Position numbers and translations under genes: made by a program. The notes under the pieces are model-generated. The model saw only the letters and a list, made by a program, of their open reading frames with translations. It had not been told where the DNA came from and did not search any database. 31,563 bases of DNA from DATARH01 sp035534855 (GTDB lineage Bacteria; Pseudomonadota; Alphaproteobacteria; ATCC43930; CGMCC-115725): NCBI GenBank assembly GCA_035534855.1, contig DATLRD010000038.1, positions 1 through 31,563 on the forward strand, given 5' to 3'. This document shows, in pieces, positions 8,156-18,914 of the stretch (its first letter is position 1; the number at the start of each line of letters is the position of its first letter).

Positions 8156-9484
8156 TCACGTCCCGCCAGCGGCGCGCCAATCCGCCAGATCGGCCAGCGC
8201 GCGGCCGGAATAGAGCGGCTTCCTATCGGCGTGGCGGCCGGGATCGGGCGAGAGCGGCGGAAACAGCCCGAAATTGATGTTCATCGGCTGAAACGTTCGC
8301 GCGTCGCCGCCGCCGGTGATGTGGGCGAGCAGCGCGCCGAGCGCGGTCGTCACCGGCGGCGCCTCCGACTCAGCGCCGCGGCGGGCGGCGGCGGCAAACC
8401 GCCCGGCGAGCAGCCCGATCGCGGCGCTCTCGACGTAGCCCTCGACGCCGGTGATCTGCCCGGCAAAGCGCAGCCGCGGCTGGGTCTTGAGCCGCAGGCG
8501 CGGATCGAGCAGGCGCGGGCTGTTGATGAAGGTGTTGCGATGCACCCCGCCGAGCCGGGCGAAATCGGCGCGCTCCAGACCCGGGATGCTACGAAAGACG
8601 CGGGTCTGCTCGCCGTGGCGCAATTTGGTCTGGAACCCGACGATGTTGTAGAGCGTGCCGAGCGCGTTGTCCTGCCGGAGCTGGACGACCGCATGCGACC
8701 GCTGCCCGGTCCTGGGGTTGCGAAGGCCGACCGGCTTCATCGGCCCCCAGCGCAGCGTGTCGAGGCCGCGCGCCGCCATCACCTCGATCGGCAGGCAGCC
8801 GTCGAAATACGGCGTCGATTTCTCCCACTCGTGGAACTCCGCAGTCGCGCTGGCCAGCAGTGCGGCAACAAATCCCTCGTACTGCGCGCGGTCGAGCGGG
8901 CAGTTGATGTAATCCGCGCCGTCGCCCTTGTCGTAGCGCGACTGGAACCAGGCGATGTCGAAATCGATCGTGTCACGGTGGACGATCGGCGCGATCGCGT
9001 CGATGAAGGCGAGCGCATCCTCGCCGGTCAGCGCCGCGAGTGCCGCGGCCAGGGCGGGCGAGGTCAGCGGGCCGGTAGCGACGATCACCTCGTCCCACTC
9101 GGGCGGTGGCGGCCCGGCGATTTCCTCACGGCGGATCTCGACCAGCGGATCGGCTGTCAGCGCCGCCTCGACCGCCTGCGAAAACCCGACGCGGTCGACC
9201 GCCAGCGCGCCGCCCGCCGGCAACCGGCAGCGGTCGGCAGCCGCGAGGATCAGCGAGCCGCAGCGCCGCATCTCTTCGTGCAACAGCCCGACGGCGTTGC
9301 GCTCGGGATTGTCGGAGCGGAACGAGTTGGAGCACACCAGTTCGGCAAGGCCGGCGCCGGAATGCGCCTCAGTGCCGCGCACCGGCCGCATCTCATGCAG
9401 CGCAACGGAAACGCCCTGGCGAGCAAGCTGCCAGGCAGCCTCGCTTCCGGCGAGGCCGCCGCCAATGATGTGAATCGGGACCAT
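8156..9484 (-). CDS. trmFO: Methylenetetrahydrofolate--tRNA-(uracil-5-)-methyltransferase TrmFO
   Basis: TrmFO makes 5-methyluridine at position 54 in the T-loop of tRNAs, using methylene-tetrahydrofolate as carbon donor and FAD as reductant. The FAD-binding motif IIGGGLAGSEAAWQ is at residues 6-19. C51 in LVCSNSFRSDN matches the conserved N-terminal cysteine, and a second cysteine lies in INCPLDRAQY near the middle. The substrate-side segments IPGLERADFARLGGVHRNTF and FAGQITGVEGYVESAAIG are also family hallmarks. The 442-residue length is normal. The protein replaces the SAM-dependent TrmA of enteric bacteria and is usual in alphaproteobacteria and Gram-positives. The start at 9484 is fixed by the conserved N-terminus although no clear ribosome site is visible. 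It converges on the luciferase-like gene. Confidence 0.97.
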   Translation of the reverse strand: MVPIHIIGGGLAGSEAAWQLARQGVSVALHEMRPVRGTEAHSGAGLAELVCSNSFRSDNPERNAVGLLHEEMRRCGSLILAAADRCRLPAGGALAVDRVGFSQAVEAALTADPLVEIRREEIAGPPPPEWDEVIVATGPLTSPALAAALAALTGEDALAFIDAIAPIVHRDTIDFDIAWFQSRYDKGDGADYINCPLDRAQYEGFVAALLASATAEFHEWEKSTPYFDGCLPIEVMAARGLDTLRWGPMKPVGLRNPRTGQRSHAVVQLRQDNALGTLYNIVGFQTKLRHGEQTRVFRSIPGLERADFARLGGVHRNTFINSPRLLDPRLRLKTQPRLRFAGQITGVEGYVESAAIGLLAGRFAAAARRGAESEAPPVTTALGALLAHITGGGDARTFQPMNINFGLFPPLSPDPGRHADRKPLYSGRALADLADWRAAGGT

Positions 9485-9585
9485 GCCGAATTAGGTGCCG
9501 ATTTGTGCACCGGTGTGCAAGCGGGCAGCGCCCCGCCGCTCGACAAATCGGTGGTACCCCAGGTCTTCAACGCAAAACCCAGCCA

Positions 9586-9601
9586 CGGCCGCAAGCGGCC
9601 G
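9586..9601 (-). terminator. Possible terminator hairpin after the small secreted protein gene
   Basis: CGGCCGC AA GCGGCCG is a perfect 7-bp inverted repeat about 50 bp downstream of the stop codon of the minus-strand gene at 9650-9889. On that strand a short TTTT follows after about 8 bases, so it is at best a weak intrinsic terminator. Confidence 0.35.
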
Positions 9602-9649
9602 GGCCGGGCCCGACGAAGAACGCCTCGCTGCGTTAAGCGCGATGCGCGA

Positions 9650-9889
9650 TCAGCCGCGCTTGTCGCCGGCGACCGGGGTCGTGATCGTCGGCATCGACGG
9701 CCGCGCGTCACGGATCTTGTTCAACAACACGGCGGGGCCGTCGTCGACCACCGAGCCGGCGTGCGGCTTGGCGACGACGGCGTTGATCGTGTTGGTACTG
9801 CGCACGTCCTGCGCCGCGGTTTGTGCAAAAGCGCCGACGGGGGCTGCGATCGCGGCGGCGAGGACCAGTGAGGCGAACATGCGTGTCAT
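9650..9889 (-). CDS. Small secreted protein resembling the adjacent protease's pro-region
   Basis: This 79-residue protein has a clear signal peptide: MTRMF, then a hydrophobic LVLAAAIAAPVGAFA core with likely cleavage after AFA. The mature part of about 56 residues has no cysteine and no known domain. Its second half resembles the pro-region of the protease encoded upstream. ARPSMPTITTPVA here aligns with AKPMPTPTINAPVA there, and PHAGSVVDD aligns with VHADGIVDH, in the same order and nearly the same spacing. I chose the ATG at 9889 because GGGAGC lies about 7 bp upstream and it begins the signal peptide. The gene lies 125 bp downstream of the protease gene on the same strand. A role as an inhibitor, a folding helper or a decayed duplicate of the protease is possible; none is shown. 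Confidence 0.65.
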   Translation of the reverse strand: MTRMFASLVLAAAIAAPVGAFAQTAAQDVRSTNTINAVVAKPHAGSVVDDGPAVLLNKIRDARPSMPTITTPVAGDKRG

Positions 9890-10014
9890 CGAAGTTTGCT
9901 CCCGATCGCTAGGCTGGCGGGCCCGAATGACCCTACAATGGCTCCGGAATCTGGCCGTCGATGGTGGCCGATTTGCGGCATGGGCTGGGCATTCTCGCGA
10001 CAGTTGATCCCCTG

Positions 10015-11052
10015 TCAGGCCTTGCACCCACCCTGGGTATATTTCAGCAGGCTCTGGAATTCCGACCCGACGAAGTACGGGCCCATGATCGCGCCGGGGA
10101 ACGCGGTGTTGTTGAACGAGGTCACGCTGATCGCCAGGTTGGTGTCCTTCGACTCCTCGCTGCTGGCATTCGCGACCCAGGCGCCGCCGCTGGTGCCCTG
10201 GGTCAGCTTGGTGTTGTTTTGCCAGTGCACCACCAACCCGGGATACGAGGCCTGGTTGTTGTTGGTGTCCATGAACATCGGAATGGCGTCGGCGAAAAAC
10301 ACGATACCGTGCGCTTCCTGGATGACCTCGCCGCCCAGCACGTCACCCGGATAGCCCACGCGCGTCGCACCGACGTATTGGCCTTTCCAGTCGGTCATAT
10401 AATGGATCGACCCGGTCAGGCTGTCGCTGTCCACCAGGAACATCGCGTAGTCGTGCTGCCCGGCATTGGCCATCGCCGCGTTCTGCTGACCCACCGGCAA
10501 TTGGGCAAAATTGGCCGGATAGGAATAGGAGTTGAGCGTCGCCGCGCACACCGCCTTGTAGACGTGCGAGCCGCCGCCGTTCTGGAACTGAAGCACGAAC
10601 ACCATGTTGTTGACGTCGAGCCAGTTGTTGCTGCCTTCCTGGTGGACGCAGTGCCCGGCGGTCAAAACCACGCGCGGGGCGATGAACTGGCCGGTGCACA
10701 AGAGCGCGTGGGTCTTGTCGAGCGCCGTGGCGACGAGCCCGACCCACTTGAGCGGCGCAACCGCCGGGTTGCCGGTATTCGCCAGGTTGGCGCCGCTTTC
10801 CTCTCGGCCCTGAGCCGTCTTGAGGATCGCGTTCTCGATGCTGGGCGCGACGGGGGCGTTGATCGTCGGGGTCGGCATCGGCTTCGCCCGGCTCAGATCG
10901 AAACCGGACAATACGAGGGCGTGATCGACGATTCCGTCGGCGTGCACCGAGGTGAAACGGTTCGTTTTGGTCACCGCCTCGCCGGCGGATGCCGCGTTGG
11001 CGCAAAAGGCGATGGCGAGAGTGGCAACGACCCCAAAAATGATCTTGCGCAT
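10015..11052 (-). CDS. Secreted trypsin-like serine protease (S1 family)
   Basis: This 345-residue exported protein has a signal peptide (MRKIIFGVVATLAIAFCANAASA). A pro-region of roughly 75 residues follows, then a chymotrypsin-fold protease domain starting near KWVGLV at 102. The catalytic triad is visible: H134 in TAGHCV, D201 in GQHDYAMF and S288 in GTSGGAW. Cysteines at 119 and 135 lie close together and may form the disulfide typical near the catalytic His. The ATG at 11052 has GGGAGAGG about 5 bp upstream; an in-frame start at 11073 adds seven residues and spoils the signal peptide. The target is unknown. The gene lies downstream of uvrA on the same strand with a 108-bp gap, and just upstream of the small secreted protein that mimics its pro-region. 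Confidence 0.88.
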   Translation of the reverse strand: MRKIIFGVVATLAIAFCANAASAGEAVTKTNRFTSVHADGIVDHALVLSGFDLSRAKPMPTPTINAPVAPSIENAILKTAQGREESGANLANTGNPAVAPLKWVGLVATALDKTHALLCTGQFIAPRVVLTAGHCVHQEGSNNWLDVNNMVFVLQFQNGGGSHVYKAVCAATLNSYSYPANFAQLPVGQQNAAMANAGQHDYAMFLVDSDSLTGSIHYMTDWKGQYVGATRVGYPGDVLGGEVIQEAHGIVFFADAIPMFMDTNNNQASYPGLVVHWQNNTKLTQGTSGGAWVANASSEESKDTNLAISVTSFNNTAFPGAIMGPYFVGSEFQSLLKYTQGGCKA

Positions 11053-11160
11053 GTGGGCCTCTCCCTTAAGCATTCCCGATTAAACATAGGAGCAGGCTCT
11101 CTGCAATGAGATCGGTGATTACCAGTGGAATTATTCGCGCGGCGCGCTGGCCGGCGGTGA

Positions 11161-14016
<2,856 letters not shown>

Positions 14017-14056
14017 GGGTCCCAACTTAGCGTCCGCCCGGCGCTATTGCCACGCA

Positions 14057-14071
14057 GAACAGAACATGAAT
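14057..14071 (-). promoter_or_regulatory. Candidate LexA (SOS) box before uvrA
   Basis: On the plus strand the sequence is GAAC-AGAACAT-GAAT, one base short of the alphaproteobacterial LexA consensus GAAC-N7-GAAC. It lies 41 bp upstream of the uvrA start, where a repressor would block transcription. uvrA is a classical SOS gene, and a perfect box of the same type precedes ssb in this window. Confidence 0.55.
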
Positions 14072-14208
14072 TTAGGCGGTATCGCCGGCCTGGTCAAATC
14101 GCCCGCCGCAGTCCCCATCGCCGCGCGAGGGGTTTCCACGGCGCATGCGGCCGGCGCCTTGCTCAGCAGCACCTGGCGCATGGCTGATCCCTGCGACCGG
14201 GCGCGCCG

Positions 14209-14238
14209 TTGACTTCGCCGGAATCGCCATCTGATACT
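14209..14238 (+). promoter_or_regulatory. Possible sigma-70 promoter of the MFS gene
   Basis: TTGACT at 14209-14214 is followed after 18 bp by GATACT (14233-14238), about 70 bp before the MFS start codon. The -35 is a good match and the -10 a moderate one (4 of 6). The rest of the 294-bp gap between uvrA and the MFS gene shows no convincing coding signal. Confidence 0.4.
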
Positions 14239-14310
14239 CGCCGCAACCAAGCCGTACGGCGCCCGCAAGGCGCCAAGCGGTGAACACGGCCCCTAATGGG
14301 AGAGAGACGC

Positions 14311-15696
14311 ATGGCCGAGCAGACATCAGACGCACTTTTAGCGATGTACGACGACGCCCCGCTCAACGGGCGCTACTGGGTCAGTTTTGCGATCATGGCC
14401 GGCGTCCTTGTGCTCGATTTCTTCGATTTCTTCTTGATCGCGTTCGTCATGTCGGTGATCGGCCCGGAGTGGAAGCTCACCTACGGGCAGGGCGCGCTGA
14501 TCCTCTACGGCGCCGGCGTCGGCGCCATCCTCGGCTCGCTGGTCTGGGGCTCGCTTGCGGATGTGTTCGGCCGCAAGATGCAGACCGTCACCGGTACGTT
14601 CATCTGCGGGATTTGCGCCGGGGCGATCGGATTTCTGCCGGCCGGGGCTTGGGTCGGGCTCGCGGTGTTGCGCTTTCTCGTCGGCTTCGGGCTGGCGGCC
14701 GGGGTGACCCCGGTGCTGGCGATGGTCGTCGAATCGACACCGACACGGCGGCGCACCGGAATAACCAGCTTCTTTATCGTGTTCGCCAGCGCCGGCACGC
14801 TGCTGGCGTCGTTCACCGCGGCGACGTTGCTGCACGCTTTCGGCTGGCGCGGCGTGGCGATGACCGGGTTCATCGCGATCGTCGTCGGCATCCTGGTCTG
14901 GATATTCGTGCCGGAATCGGCGCGCTGGCTGACCGCCAAAGGCCGTTACTCCGAGGCGCGCGACGAGGTGGCAAAGGCGTTGAGCCTGCCGGTCAACCGC
15001 GTGCCGCTGCCGACCACGCCGCCGAGCCGCCAACCCAAGGCGAGCCTAAGCGAGCTCTATCAGGATCCCAAGCTGTTCTGGCAGACAGTCCTGATCTGGG
15101 GTGGATCGTCTTCGGCGGTGTACGGCTATTATCTTTGGGGACCGACGATCATCGCGCTGGCGATGAAGGTGCCGCCCGCCGCCGCCGCCAAATATTTCAT
15201 CTACGTTTCGGGCTCAGGGGTCATCGGCAAGATCATCGTGTCGATGATCGCGCCGAAGATGGGCCGGCGGGTGCTCGGCATCGTTTTCGGGCTGATCACC
15301 GTCGGGCTGCTGCTCGCCGCCGGCTACTACAGCGGCGCGGTGGTGAACGGGATTCCGATGTTCATCGTGCTGATTGCCGCGTCGGCCTTCTTCGCCGAGG
15401 GCGGGTTCTCGAACCTGGCGCCCTACACCGTCGAGCAGTACGGCGTGAATCTGGGGTCACGCTCGTCGGGCCTCGGCCAGGCGGCCAACGGCGTTGGCAA
15501 GATCGTCGGGCCGCTGGCGCTGGCGGTGCTCGCCGGCAGCAGCAACGTCATCGCGCCGAAGGCTACGGCAGAGGCGATCTTTCCGGCGTTCGCGATGCTG
15601 GCCGGAATCATGCTGCTGGTCGCGCTTGCCTACCTGTTTCTCGGGGTCGAGACGCACGGCAAGCCGATGGCGCTCAGCCACCATCCGGCCGAGTAG
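14311..15696 (+). CDS. MFS transporter
   Basis: This 461-residue inner-membrane protein has about twelve hydrophobic segments and belongs to the major facilitator superfamily, nearest in appearance to the AAHS/sugar-porter groups. Motif A appears between helices 2 and 3 as GSLADVFGRK, and the VPESARWL segment after helix 6 is typical of metabolite:H+ symporters. Helix 1 is rich in Asp and Phe (LVLDFFDFFLI), as in carriers of organic acids or aromatic acids. The ATG at 14311 is chosen because GGGAGAGAG lies just upstream; the ATG at 14296 overlaps that ribosome site. It stands alone between divergent uvrA and the convergent ABC operon. A substrate cannot be assigned with confidence. Confidence 0.88.
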   Translation: MAEQTSDALLAMYDDAPLNGRYWVSFAIMAGVLVLDFFDFFLIAFVMSVIGPEWKLTYGQGALILYGAGVGAILGSLVWGSLADVFGRKMQTVTGTFICGICAGAIGFLPAGAWVGLAVLRFLVGFGLAAGVTPVLAMVVESTPTRRRTGITSFFIVFASAGTLLASFTAATLLHAFGWRGVAMTGFIAIVVGILVWIFVPESARWLTAKGRYSEARDEVAKALSLPVNRVPLPTTPPSRQPKASLSELYQDPKLFWQTVLIWGGSSSAVYGYYLWGPTIIALAMKVPPAAAAKYFIYVSGSGVIGKIIVSMIAPKMGRRVLGIVFGLITVGLLLAAGYYSGAVVNGIPMFIVLIAASAFFAEGGFSNLAPYTVEQYGVNLGSRSSGLGQAANGVGKIVGPLALAVLAGSSNVIAPKATAEAIFPAFAMLAGIMLLVALAYLFLGVETHGKPMALSHHPAE

Positions 15697-15721
15697 CCGC
15701 AGGCTCGCGCCACGGTTGATA

Positions 15722-15784
15722 GCGCGGACATCGGTGCAAACCAAGTCACGATGTCCGCGCCAACCGGGCGCGGCCGGTTGGCGC
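15722..15784. terminator. Two overlapping hairpins between convergent transport genes
   Basis: Hairpin one pairs 15722-15733 with 15749-15760 (GCGCGGACATCG and its exact complement, 12 bp, 15-base loop). Hairpin two pairs 15757-15767 with 15774-15784 (GCGCCAACCGG and its exact complement, 11 bp, 6-base loop). They share bases 15757-15760. The site lies between the MFS stop and the ABC ATPase stop, so it probably ends transcription from both sides. Neither strand has a long T-run. Confidence 0.7.
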
Positions 15785-15806
15785 GCGGCTCCGAGAGATT
15801 TGCAGG

Positions 15807-16937
15807 CTACTTGGCGCGCACTGCTGCAAGCGGTGCGTCGGCTGGGGAACCCCGGGCGACGCGACTGCCGTCGGCACCGAAAACGAACAGTTGCTCGCGC
15901 ACGAAGGTCAGACCGATACGCTCGCCCTCTTCCGTGTCGGCCATCGCCAAGCCCTCGGTGATCGCGATGAACGGCCGCTCGCTGCCGATGTCGAAATACA
16001 GCAACGTGTCCTTGCCCAGCGGTTCGACCAGGCGGACCGGAAGGGCTATGTCCGAAGCGGCGCTGTCCGCTTGGCACGCGCGCAAATACTCGGGCCTGAT
16101 GCCGAGCGTCACCGGGCCCGGCGGCATACCGTTCAGCAATTCGGGCAAGGCCAGCGACAGCTGCGACGATCGGAAGCAGGGGCCGGTGCCATCGCTGGCA
16201 ACCTCGCCGGGGATCAGGTTCATCGATGGCGAACCGAAGAAATCCGCGACGAAGTCGTTAACCGGATTGGAATAGATATCCATCGGCGAACCGATCTGCT
16301 CGATCTTGCCGCCCCGCATGACGACGATGCGGTCGGCTAGCGTCATCGCCTCTTCCTGGTCGTGGGTGACGAAGATGAAGGTTTTGCGCAGTTGCTGGTG
16401 CAGCCGGTCGCATTCGGCGCGCAACTCGCGGCGAAGTTTGGCGTCGAGGCTCGATAGCGGCTCGTCGAGCAGGAAGGTCGACGGGTTGGTTACCAAGGTC
16501 CGCGCCAGCGCCACGCGCTGTGATTCACCCCCCGAGCAGGCGCCGGGCAATTTGTGCAGCAGGCTGGTCAGCCGGACCATCTCGGCGACCTCGCGCACCC
16601 GCTGCTTCCGCTCCTCGCGCCCGACCTTCTTCATGCGCAGCCCAAACTCGATGTTCTGCGCGACGGTCTTGTGCGGGAACAGGGCGTGCGTCTGAAACAC
16701 CATGCCAAGGCCGCGATCGCGCGGTTCGAGGTCGTTGACGACCTGCCCGTCGATGCGGATTTCGCCGCCGTCCAGTTCTTCGAAACCGGCGATCAGCCGC
16801 AGCGTCGTCGTCTTGCCGCAGCCCGACGGCCCGACAAAGACGATGAACTCGCCGTCCTCGATCGTAAAGCTGAGATCACGAACGGCACGGATCTGACCAT
16901 AGGACTTGCTCAGGTTAACCAACTCGATCCGCGCCAC
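15807..16937 (-). CDS. ABC importer ATPase (CUT1/MalK-UgpC type)
   Basis: This 376-residue ATPase powers the importer encoded by the three upstream genes. Walker A is GPSGCGKTT near residues 36-44, the Q-loop is in VFQTHALFPHKTV, Walker B is FLLDEPLSSLD and the switch histidine is in FVTHDQEEA. A C-terminal TOBE-type extension (about residues 240-376) is present, as in MalK/UgpC and polyamine ATPases. The ABC signature reads CSGGESQRV instead of the usual LSGGQ-type sequence, a real but conservative deviation. The start lies 3 bp after the stop of the second permease. It is the last gene of the operon and is followed by the hairpins at 15722-15784. The substrate is not certain; sugar or sugar-alcohol is most likely from the family. 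Confidence 0.93.
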   Translation of the reverse strand: MARIELVNLSKSYGQIRAVRDLSFTIEDGEFIVFVGPSGCGKTTTLRLIAGFEELDGGEIRIDGQVVNDLEPRDRGLGMVFQTHALFPHKTVAQNIEFGLRMKKVGREERKQRVREVAEMVRLTSLLHKLPGACSGGESQRVALARTLVTNPSTFLLDEPLSSLDAKLRRELRAECDRLHQQLRKTFIFVTHDQEEAMTLADRIVVMRGGKIEQIGSPMDIYSNPVNDFVADFFGSPSMNLIPGEVASDGTGPCFRSSQLSLALPELLNGMPPGPVTLGIRPEYLRACQADSAASDIALPVRLVEPLGKDTLLYFDIGSERPFIAITEGLAMADTEEGERIGLTFVREQLFVFGADGSRVARGSPADAPLAAVRAK

Positions 16938-16939
16938 CC

Positions 16940-17821
16940 CTACCTCCGCACCATGCCGAAACTGAACCCGCGCGCGAGATGCTTGCGGATCAAGATGCCG
17001 ATGAACATCAGCGGCAGCGTAATTCCCACCGACAAGGCGGCCTGCTGACCGAACAACTTGCCTTCGGTCGAACCTTCGTACTTGGACAATTCGACGGGCA
17101 ACGTGACCACATGCGTCTTTGAGAGGATCAGAGCCAGCAGGTATTCGCTCCAGTTAAGGATCAGGATGAACATGAAGGTCGCCACCAGCCCCGAGCGGAT
17201 CAGCGGCAATACCACCTCGAACACGGTTCGCCAGCGCGACGCGCCGAGGATTTCCGCTGCCTGCTCGATCTCGCGCGGTACCTCGTCGATGAAGCTCTTG
17301 GTCATCCAGACGGCGTAGGGCAGGCTGGTCAGGAAATACATGACCCCGAGCCCAACCATCGAATCCAGCAGACCGATATAGGAAAAGTACAAAGACAGCG
17401 GGGCCACGACGACGATCGGGGGCACCATGCGCAGCATCAACAGCTGAAACATCCGCGTCTCGCTGAGCAGGCGATAGCGCGACACGCCGTAAGCGATGAT
17501 CGCCCCGTACAGCACTGCAAGCGTGGTCGAGCTGAAGGCGAGAATCATGCTGTTGCGCAAAGCGGGGAACGGGGTCTCCGCCGACAGCGCAACCTGTCCG
17601 CCCTGGTTGACCGAGGTGTTGCCCACCCATACGTCTTTGTAGTTTTGCAACGTCGGCGGCGACGGGAAATAGACCGGCGGCCAGGAGAACCATTCTTGGC
17701 TGGGCTTGAACGATGTCGCCACCATCCAGTAGAGCGGAAACGCCACTATTAGCGCCCAGATCGTCAGGACCACATAGCGCGTGGTCGACGCAACGTATCG
17801 CTTTTGCGTTCTGGTCATCAT
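16940..17821 (-). CDS. ABC importer permease (MalG-like, CUT1)
   Basis: This 293-residue inner-membrane permease has about six transmembrane helices. The cytoplasmic EAA loop that docks on the ATPase reads IEQAAEILGASRWRTVFEVV, near residues 181-200. The opening TRYVVLTIWALIVAFPLYWM followed by SFKP is typical of the second permease of CUT1 sugar importers. Two adjacent ATG codons (17821 and 17818) overlap the stop of the upstream permease gene, so translation is probably coupled. It is followed 2 bp later by the ATPase gene. Confidence 0.93.
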   Translation of the reverse strand: MMTRTQKRYVASTTRYVVLTIWALIVAFPLYWMVATSFKPSQEWFSWPPVYFPSPPTLQNYKDVWVGNTSVNQGGQVALSAETPFPALRNSMILAFSSTTLAVLYGAIIAYGVSRYRLLSETRMFQLLMLRMVPPIVVVAPLSLYFSYIGLLDSMVGLGVMYFLTSLPYAVWMTKSFIDEVPREIEQAAEILGASRWRTVFEVVLPLIRSGLVATFMFILILNWSEYLLALILSKTHVVTLPVELSKYEGSTEGKLFGQQAALSVGITLPLMFIGILIRKHLARGFSFGMVRR

Positions 17822-18804
17822 GCGTCACCCGCGTCGGCAGGTTTTGCGTACATCGTGTCGAGCACCCGCTTTTCGCGCCTCAGGAGGCGAATTGCGATGA
17901 GCACGATCCCCACCATCATCAACATGACGATGTAGGACTGCGCGGCCCCGAGCGAGACGTTAAAGTCCTGCCACGTCGTGATGTAGATGTAGAGCGGCAA
18001 GGTTTCGGTGGCGGTGCCGGGTCCACCCTGCAGCAATGCCCAGATCAGGGGAAACGAACCCATCGCGTCGAGGAAGCGCAATACCAGAGCCAGCAGGATC
18101 ACCGGCCGCAGCAAGGGCAACTGCACCTCTAAGAACACGCGCCAAGAGGAGGCACCGAGGATTTGCGCCGCCTCGATCGGCTCCTTTGGTATCGCCGCAA
18201 GACCGGCGAGCATGATGATGAAAGAGAATGGGGTCCAGTTCCAGATGTCGAGCACGGTCACGGTCAACAGCGCGATATGCGGGTTGGACAGCCACGCCAC
18301 CCGGATCTCGTGCCCGGTCAGCATCGACAGCACGTCGTTGATTGGCCCGCTGCGGTCGAGCAGCATTTGCGCCGTATAGGCGATGACGATCGGGACGGTC
18401 AGCATCGGCAGGATGAACAGCGCGTAATAGAGTGCCTGGCCGCGGAACGGGCGGTAAACCAGGTAGGCGAGCATAAACCCGACGCCGAGGCAGCCGAACG
18501 TCGAGCCGCCGGCATAGGCCAGCGAGCGCAGTAATGCCCAGCCGAAGCGCGGGTCGGTGAAGACGCTGCTGAACACGTCGAACCCGACAAAATCGGCGCT
18601 CCACCAAGAGGAGAGGTAGATAGTCCATTGGTGGAACGAGAAATAGAGTTGCAGCAGCAACGTTGGCGTCAGCAGGCTGAACAGTAGGAGGACCAGGGGC
18701 GCGAGGATCATCCATTTGAAGCGACGGATGCCGCGGTTGCGCGACGCGCTCCGCCGGCCCGGCACCGCATCGGCTGGCAAGGCACCGGCCAGGACCTCTG
18801 CCAT
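17818..18804 (-). CDS. ABC importer permease (MalF-like, CUT1)
   Basis: This 328-residue permease is the first of the pair, with a positively charged N-terminus, a helix at MILAPLVLLLFSLLTPTLLL and five or six further helices. Its EAA loop reads PIEAAQILGASSWRVFLEV, in the C-terminal third. It should form a heterodimer with the downstream permease. The ATG at 18804 follows an AGGAGG-like site in the 110-bp gap after the binding-protein gene. The stop overlaps the downstream start. Confidence 0.93.
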   Translation of the reverse strand: MAEVLAGALPADAVPGRRSASRNRGIRRFKWMILAPLVLLLFSLLTPTLLLQLYFSFHQWTIYLSSWWSADFVGFDVFSSVFTDPRFGWALLRSLAYAGGSTFGCLGVGFMLAYLVYRPFRGQALYYALFILPMLTVPIVIAYTAQMLLDRSGPINDVLSMLTGHEIRVAWLSNPHIALLTVTVLDIWNWTPFSFIIMLAGLAAIPKEPIEAAQILGASSWRVFLEVQLPLLRPVILLALVLRFLDAMGSFPLIWALLQGGPGTATETLPLYIYITTWQDFNVSLGAAQSYIVMLMMVGIVLIAIRLLRREKRVLDTMYAKPADAGDA

Positions 18805-18914
18805 TCTCTGATCCTCCTATCCCTAACCAACGCCAACCACTGCATACGGCGCCCGAGCGCCTGTGCCGCCGCGCCTCAGCCTCTTCAGATGGGGTCTTCG
18901 TGCGGGTTTGGCCG

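Noticed and set aside
8129..9871. 580-codon plus-strand open frame opposite trmFO
   Set aside because: It is antisense to a fully conserved trmFO and its product is an Arg/Ala-rich low-complexity sequence. Long antisense open frames are expected in DNA this GC-rich.
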